A DNA stretch of 64,000 nucleotides from Brachybacterium timonense (GTDB lineage Bacteria; Actinomycetota; Actinomycetes; Actinomycetales; Dermabacteraceae), in contig NZ_LT984895.1 of assembly GCF_900258505.1 (NCBI RefSeq), forward strand, positions 2,652,037 through 2,716,036, written 5' to 3'. This document shows positions 47,251 to 55,810 of this stretch, piece after piece; the first letter of the stretch is position 1; each line of letters begins with the position of its first letter. The notes under the pieces are model-generated. The model saw only the letters and a program-made list of their open reading frames with translations. It was not told the DNA's origin and made no database searches. A program made the translations under genes and the position numbers.

Positions 47251-48909
47251 TCAGGCGCCCGGGGCGCGCTGCTCGTCACCCTCGGCCTGTTGTCCCGTGT
47301 CAGTCTTCGCGTCCATGTCGGCCCATGCATTCACATCAGCCTGCGGCCCCGCGGCGTTGTGTGCGTCCGCATTGGTCTGCGCATCAACATCAGCCTGCGG
47401 CTCCGCAGCGTCGACGCTCACCGTCATGGGGCCAACGCTCGCTGCATCAGGCTCCTGAAGGCCGACGGGTGATTCCGCCTCCTGCGTGTTCGCCGACGTC
47501 TCTGTCTGTCGCGAGTCTGCACCGGGGCCCTGCTCTGGCGGGGCCGACGCGGGTGCGGCCTCCACGGGCTCGGTCGGCTTCACGGTCGCCACGGGCTCAG
47601 CTGGCTCCACAGTCTCCGCGGGCTCGGCGGGGGGTACGGTCTCAACCGGCTTGGCGGGTTCTGCGTGCTCTGTGGGCTTCACAGCACCCGCGGGCTCGGC
47701 GGGCTCCACGGTCTCAACGGGCTCCGCCGACTCCTCCGAGTCCGATTCCGGCTCCGGCACCGGCACCGGCTCGGGCTCCGGGTCAAGGGTGCGGCCGTCG
47801 GCCTCGACGATCGATGCGAGCACCGAGCGCATCAACTCCACGCGACGCAGCTCGTCCGCCGGGCCCGCAAGCGGTTCTGTGCCCTTTTCCACGAACGCAT
47901 GGAATGCCTGCCACATGGCTTCGGCGCTCCCCGTGTTCGCCGTGACCGTTTCCTCGATCACCGTGCCCGATTTCTTCTCCCGTGCGGTCAGCGTGGAACG
48001 GCTGTCGCCGTGAGAAGGCGCCTTGACGTCGGCGACCAGGCGCCGACGCGCCGAAAGCACCTCAACTGTCTCGACATATTCGGGGGCGAAGGGCAGGTAA
48101 TGCCACATCAGGCGCACAGGGGCGCCGCCTGTGAGCTCGGCCAGCACCTCGATGGAGCCGGGGATGACGCCCTTGGGCCAGTGCCGCACGAAACGCACCT
48201 GACCGATCGGCCCATAGATCGCTTCGAGCATCGCCGCCTGGTGCGCGACACCGGTGAGCAGGCCTTTGACGTACAGATCACGGTCACGCTGGGTGGCCCC
48301 CTCACCGGTGCCCGCCTCCACAGCTGCCTGCATGTCCTTGCGGCGCTGCGTGCGGGTATCGCCGGGCAGGTCATAGGCGGAGGCTGTGACCTTGGCGTGC
48401 CCGAACAGTGGCTGCGCGGCGGGCATAAGCACGTCATGGCTGAGCAGACGCAGATCGCGTGGCGCGATGCGCTCGGCGATCTCCTCGACCACGGCGTCGT
48501 ACTGCTGCGGGTACGCCATCATCACCAGGCGGCGTCCGGTCATGCGTTCGAAGTCGACGATGCGCGCGACCTCTTCAGCGGAGAACCCCAGGGGTGGCTC
48601 CACCAGTGCTGGGATGCCGCGGCGGAGCAGGGCGAGCAGGTCATCCACATGCAGCCCATCGGTCGACAGCACCACGGCGTCCACCTCGACGCGCTTGGCT
48701 CGCACAGCGGAGACCAGATCAGCGACGGTCTCGAAGCGCCGCTCCTCCTGCACACCCCAGTTCTGCGAGGACTCGCGCAGGCGCCGCGGGGAATGATCGA
48801 CCACGGCTGACAGCGTGAAGCGGTCCCAGCGCCGACGCAGCACGGGCAGGTGGACGGACTGCGCCATCGTGCCGGCACCGATCACGGCAATGTTCAGGGT
48901 CTTCGGCAT
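47251..48909 (-). CDS. Gfo/Idh/MocA-like oxidoreductase with a long acidic, proline-rich tail
   Basis: 552 residues from the ATG at 48909 with AAGGAG upstream. The N-terminal dinucleotide fold (NIAVIGAGTMAQSVHLPVL) and the VDAVVLSTDGLHVDDLLALL, GIPALVEPPLGFSAEEV pattern match Gfo/Idh/MocA enzymes; the family's usual EKP is VEPP here. After about residue 385 comes a tail of some 165 residues, built from variations of EPAEPV-x-TVEPAEPAE and then Asp/Ala/Gln-rich sequence. That tail is unusual and probably disordered. Substrate unknown. No partner gene is obvious. Confidence 0.82.
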   Translation of the reverse strand: MPKTLNIAVIGAGTMAQSVHLPVLRRRWDRFTLSAVVDHSPRRLRESSQNWGVQEERRFETVADLVSAVRAKRVEVDAVVLSTDGLHVDDLLALLRRGIPALVEPPLGFSAEEVARIVDFERMTGRRLVMMAYPQQYDAVVEEIAERIAPRDLRLLSHDVLMPAAQPLFGHAKVTASAYDLPGDTRTQRRKDMQAAVEAGTGEGATQRDRDLYVKGLLTGVAHQAAMLEAIYGPIGQVRFVRHWPKGVIPGSIEVLAELTGGAPVRLMWHYLPFAPEYVETVEVLSARRRLVADVKAPSHGDSRSTLTAREKKSGTVIEETVTANTGSAEAMWQAFHAFVEKGTEPLAGPADELRRVELMRSVLASIVEADGRTLDPEPEPVPVPEPESDSEESAEPVETVEPAEPAGAVKPTEHAEPAKPVETVPPAEPAETVEPAEPVATVKPTEPVEAAPASAPPEQGPGADSRQTETSANTQEAESPVGLQEPDAASVGPMTVSVDAAEPQADVDAQTNADAHNAAGPQADVNAWADMDAKTDTGQQAEGDEQRAPGA

Positions 48910-49126
48910 GATTGCGACTCCTTGAGTGGCTGCGGGGCGGCTGACCTGCGGGCCGTTCCACCCGGCCGAGGTCCGGGCGTGCCGTGCACTTGGGTTTGTA
49001 CCACACAAGCCCGAGCCAGCATTGCCACGAGCCCTCAGGCACGTATCGGTGGGCCCGCAGATGCGTGAAGGTCAGCGTCCCACGAGGGTCTAGGGTGGAC
49101 CCGGTGACCAGGCCGGACACAGGAGG
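48910..49126. other. Divergent promoter region
   Basis: 217 bases between the oxidoreductase and the acyltransferase, with both promoters expected here; no operator or RNA feature recognised. Confidence 0.35.
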
Positions 49127-49882
49127 ATGTCGGTGACACGGTTCTACGACCGAGCCAAGGTGATTGTGGCTCCGCTGATGCGGGCCGTGTGGCGGCCCCG
49201 CGTGGTCGGGATGGAGAACGTGCCACGCTCGGGCGGTTTCATCGTCGCCAGCAACCATCTGGCGAACGTCGACAGCTTCCTCATCCCGATCGTGTTTCCG
49301 CGCCCCGTGCGGTTCGTGTCCAAGGACGACTTCTGGAAGATGCCTGGTCTGAAGGGCCGGATCATCCGCTGGTTCTTCAATGCTGTGGGCACTGTGCCTC
49401 TGGATCGCGAGGCGCTGGGCTCCGGCCGCGGGGCACTCGACGCAGGGCTCGCGATTCTGCGCGACGGCGAAGGCTTCGGCATCTACCCCGAGGGGACGCG
49501 GTCCAAGGACGGGCTGCTCCACGCCGGCAAGCAGGGCGCGGCCTGGCTCGCGATCGAGTCCGGCTGCCCCGTCGTGCCCGTCGGCCTGAAGGGTACGCAG
49601 CACATGTTCGATGGCGGCTGGTGGCCGGATCCAGGCATCGTGACGGTGCGCGTGGGCGAGCCCATGGATTTCTCTGACCTGGATGACACTCTTCCGAAGG
49701 GAGTGCGCCGACGCCTGATCACCGAGCAGATCATGGCCACGATCCAGTCGCTATCAGGGCAGGCGCGTGCGCAGGACGCTGGCCGTGAAGGACGCCGGGC
49801 CAGGCCTGCGCAGCAGCCGACAGGCCCCACCTCGACGGCCCAGCCATCAGGGACCGGCGAATCGGCCCAGCCTGAGCGCTGA
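49127..49882 (+). CDS. 1-acyl-sn-glycerol-3-phosphate acyltransferase (PlsC family)
   Basis: 251 residues. The four acyltransferase blocks are seen: NHLANVDS (NHxxxxD; catalytic His-Asp), GTVPLDRE, YPEGTRSKDG and VPVGLKGT. It would add an acyl chain to lysophosphatidate, or to a related lipid, at the membrane. The last 40 residues are a polar, Gln/Pro-rich extension. ATG at 49127 with AGGAGG about ten bases upstream. The UspA-like gene follows in the same direction. Confidence 0.92.
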   Translation: MSVTRFYDRAKVIVAPLMRAVWRPRVVGMENVPRSGGFIVASNHLANVDSFLIPIVFPRPVRFVSKDDFWKMPGLKGRIIRWFFNAVGTVPLDREALGSGRGALDAGLAILRDGEGFGIYPEGTRSKDGLLHAGKQGAAWLAIESGCPVVPVGLKGTQHMFDGGWWPDPGIVTVRVGEPMDFSDLDDTLPKGVRRRLITEQIMATIQSLSGQARAQDAGREGRRARPAQQPTGPTSTAQPSGTGESAQPER

Positions 49883-49952
49883 GTGCACCGTAGGATTCTG
49901 CACATGTCCGACTCCGCCGCGTCGGCGGGGTGACCGCAGGAGGGAGGCAGAC

Positions 49953-50336
49953 ATGGCAGTGGTCGTCGGCTTCATTCCCACCGAGGTGGGATACCGCGCG
50001 CTGGAGATCGCTCGCACCGAGGCGGAGCGCCGCGGCGGCCCCCTCGTGGTGGTCAACGTGCTGCGCGATGGTGTCGAGCAGGATCCGCGCCACGCGGATA
50101 AGGATGATCTCGAGGCTGCATTGGAGCATCTGCGCCGCTCCCCCGTCCGGGTTCAGGTGCGCCAGGAGCACACCGAGGACGACATCGCCGATGTGCTGCT
50201 GCGGGTCGTTTCGGAAGAGCGGGCCGAGCTGCTCGTGATCGCCAACCGCAAGCGCGAGTCCCCAGGCCGCCACCTGCTGGGACTGACAGTGCAGAAGCTC
50301 ATCCTGTCGGCGAACAGCGAAGTGCTCGTGGTCTGA
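49953..50336 (+). CDS. Universal stress protein (UspA) family, single domain
   Basis: 127 residues from the ATG at 49953, preceded by AGGAGGGAGG. VVVGFIPTEVGYRALEIA, VVNVLRDG and ADVLLRVVSEERAELLVIAN form the Usp fold. The ATP-type loop GxxGHLLGSxxxxLxxxS is represented by SPGRHLLGLTVQKLILSAN, which lacks the glycine-rich form and may not bind ATP. Longer frames from 49767 have no ribosome site. It is downstream of the acyltransferase. Confidence 0.9.
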   Translation: MAVVVGFIPTEVGYRALEIARTEAERRGGPLVVVNVLRDGVEQDPRHADKDDLEAALEHLRRSPVRVQVRQEHTEDDIADVLLRVVSEERAELLVIANRKRESPGRHLLGLTVQKLILSANSEVLVV

Positions 50337-50671
50337 CCCGTCCGGCCGACTGGAGGACCCGGGCGGCGGATCTGAGCTGCCAGCCTGAGTCAGCGGCAAA
50401 ACCCGATGACGTGAGGCGCTGGCTCGACCCGACGCTGTGGAGGGAGAGACGCGTCGCAGAGGTTCGCGGAGGCCGCGGCGGGCTCGACCCGACGGCATAG
50501 AGGGAGCCCGCCCCGCTTCTGCGGGACGGGCTCCGTTCGTATGCTCACCAGGCGCAACGCTCAGGCGAGACTATGCCTCGTTGTTGCACAGCCAGGCATC
50601 CTGCGAGCTGAGGCGCAATGCTCAGGCAGGGCGATGCCCCGCCTGAGCCCGCGCCTGAGCGCCGTTGTGGT
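50337..50671. other. Intergenic region with repeats between usp and katA
   Basis: 335 bases with no gene. Besides the hairpin at 50503 it holds two related 28-base strings (AGGCGCAACGCTCAGGCG at 50550 and AGGCGCAATGCTCAGGCA at 50611) with a 61-base period, and the palindromic CTCAGGC...GCCTGAG around 50620-50648. Confidence 0.5.
50503..50534. terminator. Hairpin terminator between usp and katA
   Basis: GGAGCCCG and CGGGCTCC pair as the outer stem, CCCGC and GCGGG extend it with small bulges, and TTCT is the loop. It lies between convergent genes. Confidence 0.65.
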
Positions 50672-52174
50672 TCAGGCGTCCTGGTCAGACACCGAACCGG
50701 GGAAATCATCGCCGGCGCCACCGCGGACAGCCTGCTCGATGCGCTCACCAATCTGCTGATCGACGTTCTTCCAGTACTGGAAGGCGCGCTCAAGCACCGG
50801 CTCCGAGACGCCCTCGAGTGCGCCGGCGACGGTGTCCACGAACTCGTCACGCTGCGCGTCGGAGAACACCTCGCGCACAAGGGTGCCGGCCTGGCCGAAG
50901 TCGTCATCCTCGGCGTGAAGGGTGTAGGCGGCGCGGACCATCTCGCCGTCGGCCTCCCAGCCGTTGTCGACCGGGCCCTGCTCCTCCTGGTAGGCGCGCC
51001 CCTTGGAGTTCGGCGCGTACACCGGTGCGTCACCGGTGTGGAAGAACTGCATCGCGCCCTCCTTGTCGTAGGAGTTGGTCGGCACGATCGGGCGGTTCAC
51101 CGGCAGCTGATTGAAGTTGGTGCCCAGGCGGTTGCGCTGCGCATCCGGGTAGGAGAACACGCGGCCCAGCAGCATCTTGTCGGGCGAGACACCGGTGCCC
51201 GGCACCTGGTTCGAGGGGCTGAAGGCCGCCTGCTCGATCTGGGCGAAGTGGTTCACGGGGTTCTGGTTCAGCGTGAAGCGGCCCACCGGGATCAGCGGGT
51301 AGTCCTTCTTCGAGATCACCTTGGTGAGGTCGAAGATGTTGAATCGGTAGGTCTTGGCCTCCTCGTAGGGCACCACCTGCACGGAGACCTTCCAGCTGGG
51401 GAACTCGCCGCGGCCGATCGCCTCGAAGAGGTCCTCGCGGTGGGCGTCCGCGTTGGAGCCGGCCAGCTTCTCCGCTTCCTCGTTCGTCAGGTACTCCACG
51501 CCCTGCTCGGTGTGGAAGTGGTAGCGCACCCAGAACTTCTCACCGGCTTCGTTGACCCACATGTAGGTGTGGGAGCCGTAGCCGTTCATGTGGCGCCAGG
51601 TCTTCGGCAGGCCACGCTGGCCCATGAGGTAGGTGACCTGGTGGGCGGACTCCGGGGACAGGGTCCAGAAGTCCCACTGCATGTCGGCGCTGCGCAGGCC
51701 CGAGTCGGGCAGACGCTTCTGGGAGTGGATGAAGTCAGGGAACTTCATCGGGTCGCGCAGGAAGAAGACCGGCGTGTTGTTGCCGACGATGTCGAGGTTG
51801 CCGTCCTGCGTGTAGAACTTCAGGGCGAAGCCACGCACGTCACGCCAGGTATCAGGCGATCCGAGCTCACCGGCGACGGTGGAGAAGCGGGCCATCATCG
51901 GGGTCGTGGTGCCCTTCTGGAACACCTTCGCCTTGGTGTACTGGGAGACGTCCTCGGTGATCTCGAGCTCGCCGAAGGCCCCGGAGCCCTTCGCGTGCGG
52001 GCTGCGCTCCGGAATGCGCTCACGGTCGAAGCGGGCGAGCTTCTCCACGAGGGCGACGTCATGCAGCAGCAGCGGGCCGTTGGCGCCCAGGCTGAGCGAG
52101 TTCGCGTCGGACTCGCGCGGGGCGCCGGATTCTGTGGTGGAGGGTTTGCTGGGGTCGAAGGTGTACTCGGCCAT
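50672..52174 (-). CDS. katA: Monofunctional heme catalase
   Basis: 500 residues from the ATG at 52174. The small-subunit catalase pattern is complete: active-site [21 protein letters not shown] context with the upstream histidine in [33 protein letters not shown], and the proximal heme ligand in [14 protein letters not shown] (Tyr). It degrades hydrogen peroxide in the cytosol. A Fur-family regulator gene lies 76 bases upstream on the same strand, so furA-katA is likely one unit, as in mycobacteria (there with katG). Confidence 0.96.
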   Translation of the reverse strand: MAEYTFDPSKPSTTESGAPRESDANSLSLGANGPLLLHDVALVEKLARFDRERIPERSPHAKGSGAFGELEITEDVSQYTKAKVFQKGTTTPMMARFSTVAGELGSPDTWRDVRGFALKFYTQDGNLDIVGNNTPVFFLRDPMKFPDFIHSQKRLPDSGLRSADMQWDFWTLSPESAHQVTYLMGQRGLPKTWRHMNGYGSHTYMWVNEAGEKFWVRYHFHTEQGVEYLTNEEAEKLAGSNADAHREDLFEAIGRGEFPSWKVSVQVVPYEEAKTYRFNIFDLTKVISKKDYPLIPVGRFTLNQNPVNHFAQIEQAAFSPSNQVPGTGVSPDKMLLGRVFSYPDAQRNRLGTNFNQLPVNRPIVPTNSYDKEGAMQFFHTGDAPVYAPNSKGRAYQEEQGPVDNGWEADGEMVRAAYTLHAEDDDFGQAGTLVREVFSDAQRDEFVDTVAGALEGVSEPVLERAFQYWKNVDQQIGERIEQAVRGGAGDDFPGSVSDQDA

Positions 52175-52250
52175 CTCTTCTCCTTGACGGTGTCGGTTGG
52201 GTAGACGGAGTGAGCGGGGTGGTTGAGGGGGCGGCGCGGGCGAGCCCGGG

Positions 52251-52709
52251 TCAGGCAGCGGACTCCTTGCGTGCGCGGCAGTCGCTGCACACGACGCGGT
52301 AGACCACATCGGCGATCTCGATGTCGAATCCGTGGTCCTGTTCGGGGTGCAGGCATGGGGCGTGTCCCACGACGCAGGGGACGTCTTCGAGGCGACCGCA
52401 ATGGCGGCAGATCAGGTGGTGGTGGTTGTCGTGCTCGTGGATCTCGTACAGCATGCTGCGCGATCCCACGCTCACGCGACGCAAGAGTTCTGCGTCCGTC
52501 AGGGCGTGGAGCACGTCGTAGACGGTCTGCCGCGACACGGCGCCGAGGCAGCTGCGAACTGCGCCGGCGATCGTCTCGGCATCCGTGTGCGGATGGGCGG
52601 CGACGACCTCGAGGGTCGCGACGCGCGGGGCAGTGACCCGCAGCCCGGCAGCGCGGAGCGCGGCAGCCGGATCGGCCAACTGCTCGCTGCGCGGTGGTGC
52701 TGTGGTCAT
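52251..52709 (-). CDS. furA: Fur family redox/metal regulator (FurA/PerR-like)
   Basis: 152 residues. The winged helix [19 protein letters not shown], with the recognition part [14 protein letters not shown], is followed by the metal-binding [20 protein letters not shown] stretch and a second CxxC in CSDCRA. These match PerR/FurA proteins, which sense peroxide through metal-catalysed oxidation. The gene precedes katA. Only a few bases separate a likely -10 from its ATG, so the message may have a very short leader, as for mycobacterial furA. A matching operator lies directly upstream. Confidence 0.93.
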   Translation of the reverse strand: MTTAPPRSEQLADPAAALRAAGLRVTAPRVATLEVVAAHPHTDAETIAGAVRSCLGAVSRQTVYDVLHALTDAELLRRVSVGSRSMLYEIHEHDNHHHLICRHCGRLEDVPCVVGHAPCLHPEQDHGFDIEIADVVYRVVCSDCRARKESAA

Positions 52710-52729
52710 ACCGCGACCATGGGTCTTTA

Positions 52730-52746
52730 TCTTGACTTATTCAAGA
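52730..52746 (-). promoter_or_regulatory. FurA operator
   Basis: TCTTGA-CTTAT-TCAAGA is a perfect 6-base inverted repeat with a 5-base spacer, 20-40 bases upstream of the furA start. The string resembles the known mycobacterial furA operator that starts TCTTGACT, supporting autoregulation by FurA. Confidence 0.8.
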
Positions 52747-53011
52747 AGACGAAACTGTCGGAACTGTGGCGGCATCGCGGTTCACGGCTACTCAATCGCG
52801 GTTCACGGCTGCTCGTACGCACGACCCGCGGGTACTGCACCGCATGAGCCCGAGCCCTTGAACCGATCGAACCCCTCGGCTCCGCCGACGGGTCGGCGTG
52901 CATCTGCGGGCGCGCTTGCGCTCAGCGATCAACCACGCTCAGCGTCAGCGTGCGGGCGCTCAGCGGCTCACCGCGCGCATCCCCGCTGGTCGAGAAGTCA
53001 GCCCGCAGCAC
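52747..53011. other. Spacer between furA and the small exported protein
   Basis: 265 bases. A nearby repeat (GCGGTTCACGGCTAC / GCGGTTCACGGCTGC at 52776 and 52796) is visible in this stretch; otherwise no gene or RNA recognised. Confidence 0.4.
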
Positions 53012-53311
53012 TCACTTTTTCTTCTTCTTGCACAGGTACGGCAGCTCCGGCGCGACCAGCGTGCAGATGAAGTCGCTCTCATGGCCGGCGACATCCATCT
53101 TGTCCCGCAGCTCGGATGACTGAGCCGGAGCGCTTTGGCCGCCGCCGGAGACCTGCACCTCCGACGATGGGGCACTGGCGGCGAAGGCTGCACACGGCGC
53201 GCACAGCACGGCACCGGCAGCAACGGCCGCTAGGGCGCCGCGCAGGCGGCGAGAGCCACCGGTGGCGTGGGGACGACGAGGGCGAGTAGTGGGTGCAACA
53301 GCGGTAATCAC
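53012..53311 (-). CDS. Small exported protein with a disulfide-type loop and a lysine tail
   Basis: 99 residues from the GTG at 53311, with GAAAGGA upstream (the frame also runs further back to 53413). Arginine-rich start, then a signal peptide (GALAAVAAGAVLCAPCAAFA) with likely cleavage after AFA. The mature part of about 55 residues is polar, then has two cysteines twelve positions apart, CTLVAPELPYLC, directly followed by KKKKK and the stop. No family is recognised. It is divergent from a two-component system, 190 bases apart, so it could be its signal or target; that is inference. Confidence 0.6.
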   Translation of the reverse strand: MITAVAPTTRPRRPHATGGSRRLRGALAAVAAGAVLCAPCAAFAASAPSSEVQVSGGGQSAPAQSSELRDKMDVAGHESDFICTLVAPELPYLCKKKKK

Positions 53312-53501
53312 AGCGATCCTTTCGGTAGCTGGACGCCAGGGACGTCGATGGGCACACATCGCCGCAGGTGTTCCGGAACCCACGACCGCGGTCACGCTCC
53401 CCGCTTCACGCATCGTCTCCGCAGCAGCCTCACGAGGCCAGCGGTACCGCGGCGATGAACACGGCGAGCATCAACCCGCCCGGCCACACTACCCTGTGGT
53501 G

Positions 53502-54692
53502 GTGACTCGCATCACCGGTGTCCCACATGGTGTGGAGGACGGGGAGAACGCCCGGGCGGCGACGCACCCCGGCCCCACGCCGAAATCGGCCATGCGTCAC
53601 GCGCTGCTGCCCGCCGCCATCGTGACCGTGGCGCTAGCTTTTGTCACCCTGCCCGCGGCCATCAACCAGAGCGTGCTCTCTGCAGCCACAGTGGTAGCTC
53701 TCGCTATCGCGGGCGGCCTATGCCTGCTGCATCCGGTCGGCGCTGGCGTACTGGCCGGGCTCGCGCTGACGCTGCCGCTCATCCACGAGCCGCCCTTCGT
53801 GGGGATCGCCATCTTCGTCTCACCCGCCTCCGTCGCCGCCTGCACCGCATCCTCCCGACTGCGGGCCGGGCTCGTGATCGGCGTGTGGCATATGACGGTG
53901 CTCAGCCTCAGTACGGTACTGAGCGGCGCCAGCCCGGCACAGACGATCAGCGAACTGCTGGTCTGGGCGGTTCTGCTCGGCCTCGCCGCGGGGGCAGGAC
54001 TCTGGGTGCGCCATCTGGTTGACCGCGTTGCCGCGGAGCGCGCCCGCCGGTTGAGCGACCTCGCCGAGCAGCGCCATATGCTCGCCCGCGAACTTCACGA
54101 CACCGCTGTGCGGGCCACCACCGAAGTCGTTCTGTTCGCGGAAACCGCGGCGCAGCGGCAGGATGTCGAACCCGATTCCCTGCGCGAATTCCAACGCATC
54201 TCCCGCACTGCACGCAGCGCCACCAGCGAGCTGCGGGCACTCATGGACAGCTTGCACTCTGCCGAGCAGCTGGACGTCTGTCTTGCTGACCTCCCTCTTG
54301 CTGCAGCGACATGGCCGGATCTTCTGGATAGGGCACGTGGCCAGCTGAACGCCCTGGGCTTCACGGTCCGTGTGAATGTAGAGGCTGAGGATCCTCTACC
54401 GAAGGATGTGCTGCGCACCATGTCGAGATGCCTGGACGAGATCCGAGCAAACGTGGTGCGCCATGGTGACCCGGCCGTGCCGGTGACGCTCATGTCCGAG
54501 TTGAGCGACGATACTGGTCCTCGTCGGTTGGAGCTCGTGGTGCTCAACGGGATCCGCGCCGACGAGGATGTCACGCTCAGCGGTGGCGCGGGCCTGGACG
54601 GCATTCGGGAACGACTCCAGCCCTTGGGCGGCACACTGGTGACTCGACATGAAGCCGCCGGCTTCCTCACCCAGATCTCAATTCCTTGCTGA
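53502..54692 (+). CDS. Two-component sensor histidine kinase (NarL-partner type)
   Basis: 396 residues. Short N-terminal cytosolic part, about five to six membrane helices (MRHALLPAAIVTVALAFVTL onward to VWAVLLGLAAGAGLWV) with almost no outer loop, then a HisKA_3 dimerisation helix with the phosphoacceptor in MLARELHDTAVRATT. The ATPase part is recognised by DEIRANVVRHGDP (N box) and GGAGLDGIRERLQPLGG (G box). GTG at 53502 sits just behind TACCCT with no ribosome site, so a leaderless message is likely. It works with the response regulator that follows. Confidence 0.9.
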   Translation: MTRITGVPHGVEDGENARAATHPGPTPKSAMRHALLPAAIVTVALAFVTLPAAINQSVLSAATVVALAIAGGLCLLHPVGAGVLAGLALTLPLIHEPPFVGIAIFVSPASVAACTASSRLRAGLVIGVWHMTVLSLSTVLSGASPAQTISELLVWAVLLGLAAGAGLWVRHLVDRVAAERARRLSDLAEQRHMLARELHDTAVRATTEVVLFAETAAQRQDVEPDSLREFQRISRTARSATSELRALMDSLHSAEQLDVCLADLPLAAATWPDLLDRARGQLNALGFTVRVNVEAEDPLPKDVLRTMSRCLDEIRANVVRHGDPAVPVTLMSELSDDTGPRRLELVVLNGIRADEDVTLSGGAGLDGIRERLQPLGGTLVTRHEAAGFLTQISIPC

Positions 54693-54709
54693 CTGTGAAC
54701 GGAGAACCT

Positions 54710-55396
54710 GTGAGCATCCATGTGTTGATCTGCGATGACGACCCCATCGTGCGCGAGGCGCTCGCGGGATATGTCGACCGCGACCCCGGCCTGGAGGTCG
54801 TTGCTGTGGTGGACAACGCCGAGGACGCTCTCGAGCGCCTCACGGAGCCTGGCACGGATGTGGTACTCATGGACCTCGCGCTGCCGGGTATGGACGGGAT
54901 CACTGCAACGCGCATCATCCGTACGCGTCGGCCCGACGTCGCTGTGCTGATGCTGACGACGTTCGGGACCGACGAGCAGGTCAAGGAGGCCATCGGAGCG
55001 GGAGCAGCCGGCTTCCTGCTGAAGTCCACCTCTGCGGCCGCGCTCGTGGCGGCTGTGCGCACGGCGGCGACGAGGGCAGGCACCGTGATCACGCCGGAGC
55101 TCGCGTCACATCTGGCGATCTCCGCCATGACTCCTGAGCAGGCGGAGAATTCAGGTCCACGTGCTGCAGATGCTGCTGAGAGCTTGGGGCTGACCGAGCG
55201 CGAAGCAGAAGTGCTCGAGCTGCTGTGCGCGGCGGAGTCAAATGCAGGCATCGCCTCAACGCTGAAGCTGTCCGAATCCACCGTGAAGTCCCACGTGTCC
55301 TCCTTGATGACGAAACTGAACTGCACCTCGCGACTGCAGATCGCCGTACGCGCCTTCGAACGGGGGCTCGTCACACCGCCGCGACCGTCGCTGTGA
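54710..55396 (+). CDS. LuxR/NarL family response regulator
   Basis: 228 residues. Receiver domain with the acidic triad in LICDDDP, the phosphorylated Asp in VVLMDLALPGMDG, and MLTTFG and FLLKSTSA (Lys) as switch residues. The C-terminal LuxR helix-turn-helix is LTEREAEVLELLCAAESNAG...STLKLSESTVKSHVSSL. GTG at 54710 follows AACGGAGAA at a good distance. It lies 17 bases after the kinase gene, so they form an operon. Confidence 0.95.
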   Translation: MSIHVLICDDDPIVREALAGYVDRDPGLEVVAVVDNAEDALERLTEPGTDVVLMDLALPGMDGITATRIIRTRRPDVAVLMLTTFGTDEQVKEAIGAGAAGFLLKSTSAAALVAAVRTAATRAGTVITPELASHLAISAMTPEQAENSGPRAADAAESLGLTEREAEVLELLCAAESNAGIASTLKLSESTVKSHVSSLMTKLNCTSRLQIAVRAFERGLVTPPRPSL

Positions 55397-55810
55397 GCGG
55401 GGCCCCGGGCACTCATCCGGGTGCGCGCTGTGGCGGCTCGTAGACCTTCACATTCGACGCCGACCACAGCCACTCATCCGCGTGCGTGCTGTGGCGCATC
55501 GGCGTCACGACCGCAAAGAGCCTGCTCTCCCGAGATCGTGGAGGTTCCGTCGCGCCTCGGAGCCTGAACCGGTCCATCCGTCGGCTCTTTCACCCTTGGG
55601 TGCCCTACCGGTGAGTCACCGGAACTTTCGACCGACCACACCGGCACATGAGCATGAGGCAGGACTCACAGATCGGCACGTATGCAGGGTAACGATGCAG
55701 GTCAGGAGTCCATAGCGTGGGTATAACCCGCTGAGCCGACGATGGTTCAGCCTGGCAGATCCACGAGGCTTCGGCGGGTGACACTGATCCCGATCCCAAG
55801 GACATCCCCC
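55397..55810. other. Intergenic region with a short direct repeat
   Basis: About 414 bases, no gene supported. CACTCATCCGGGTGCGCGCT and a near copy (CACTCATCCGCGTGCGTGCT) at 55410 and 55471 show a 61-base period. The promoter of the protease should lie in the last 150 bases. Confidence 0.45.

Noticed and set aside
50618-52204. 528-residue plus-strand frame opposite katA
   Set aside because: Shadow of the catalase gene; catalase motifs are conclusive.
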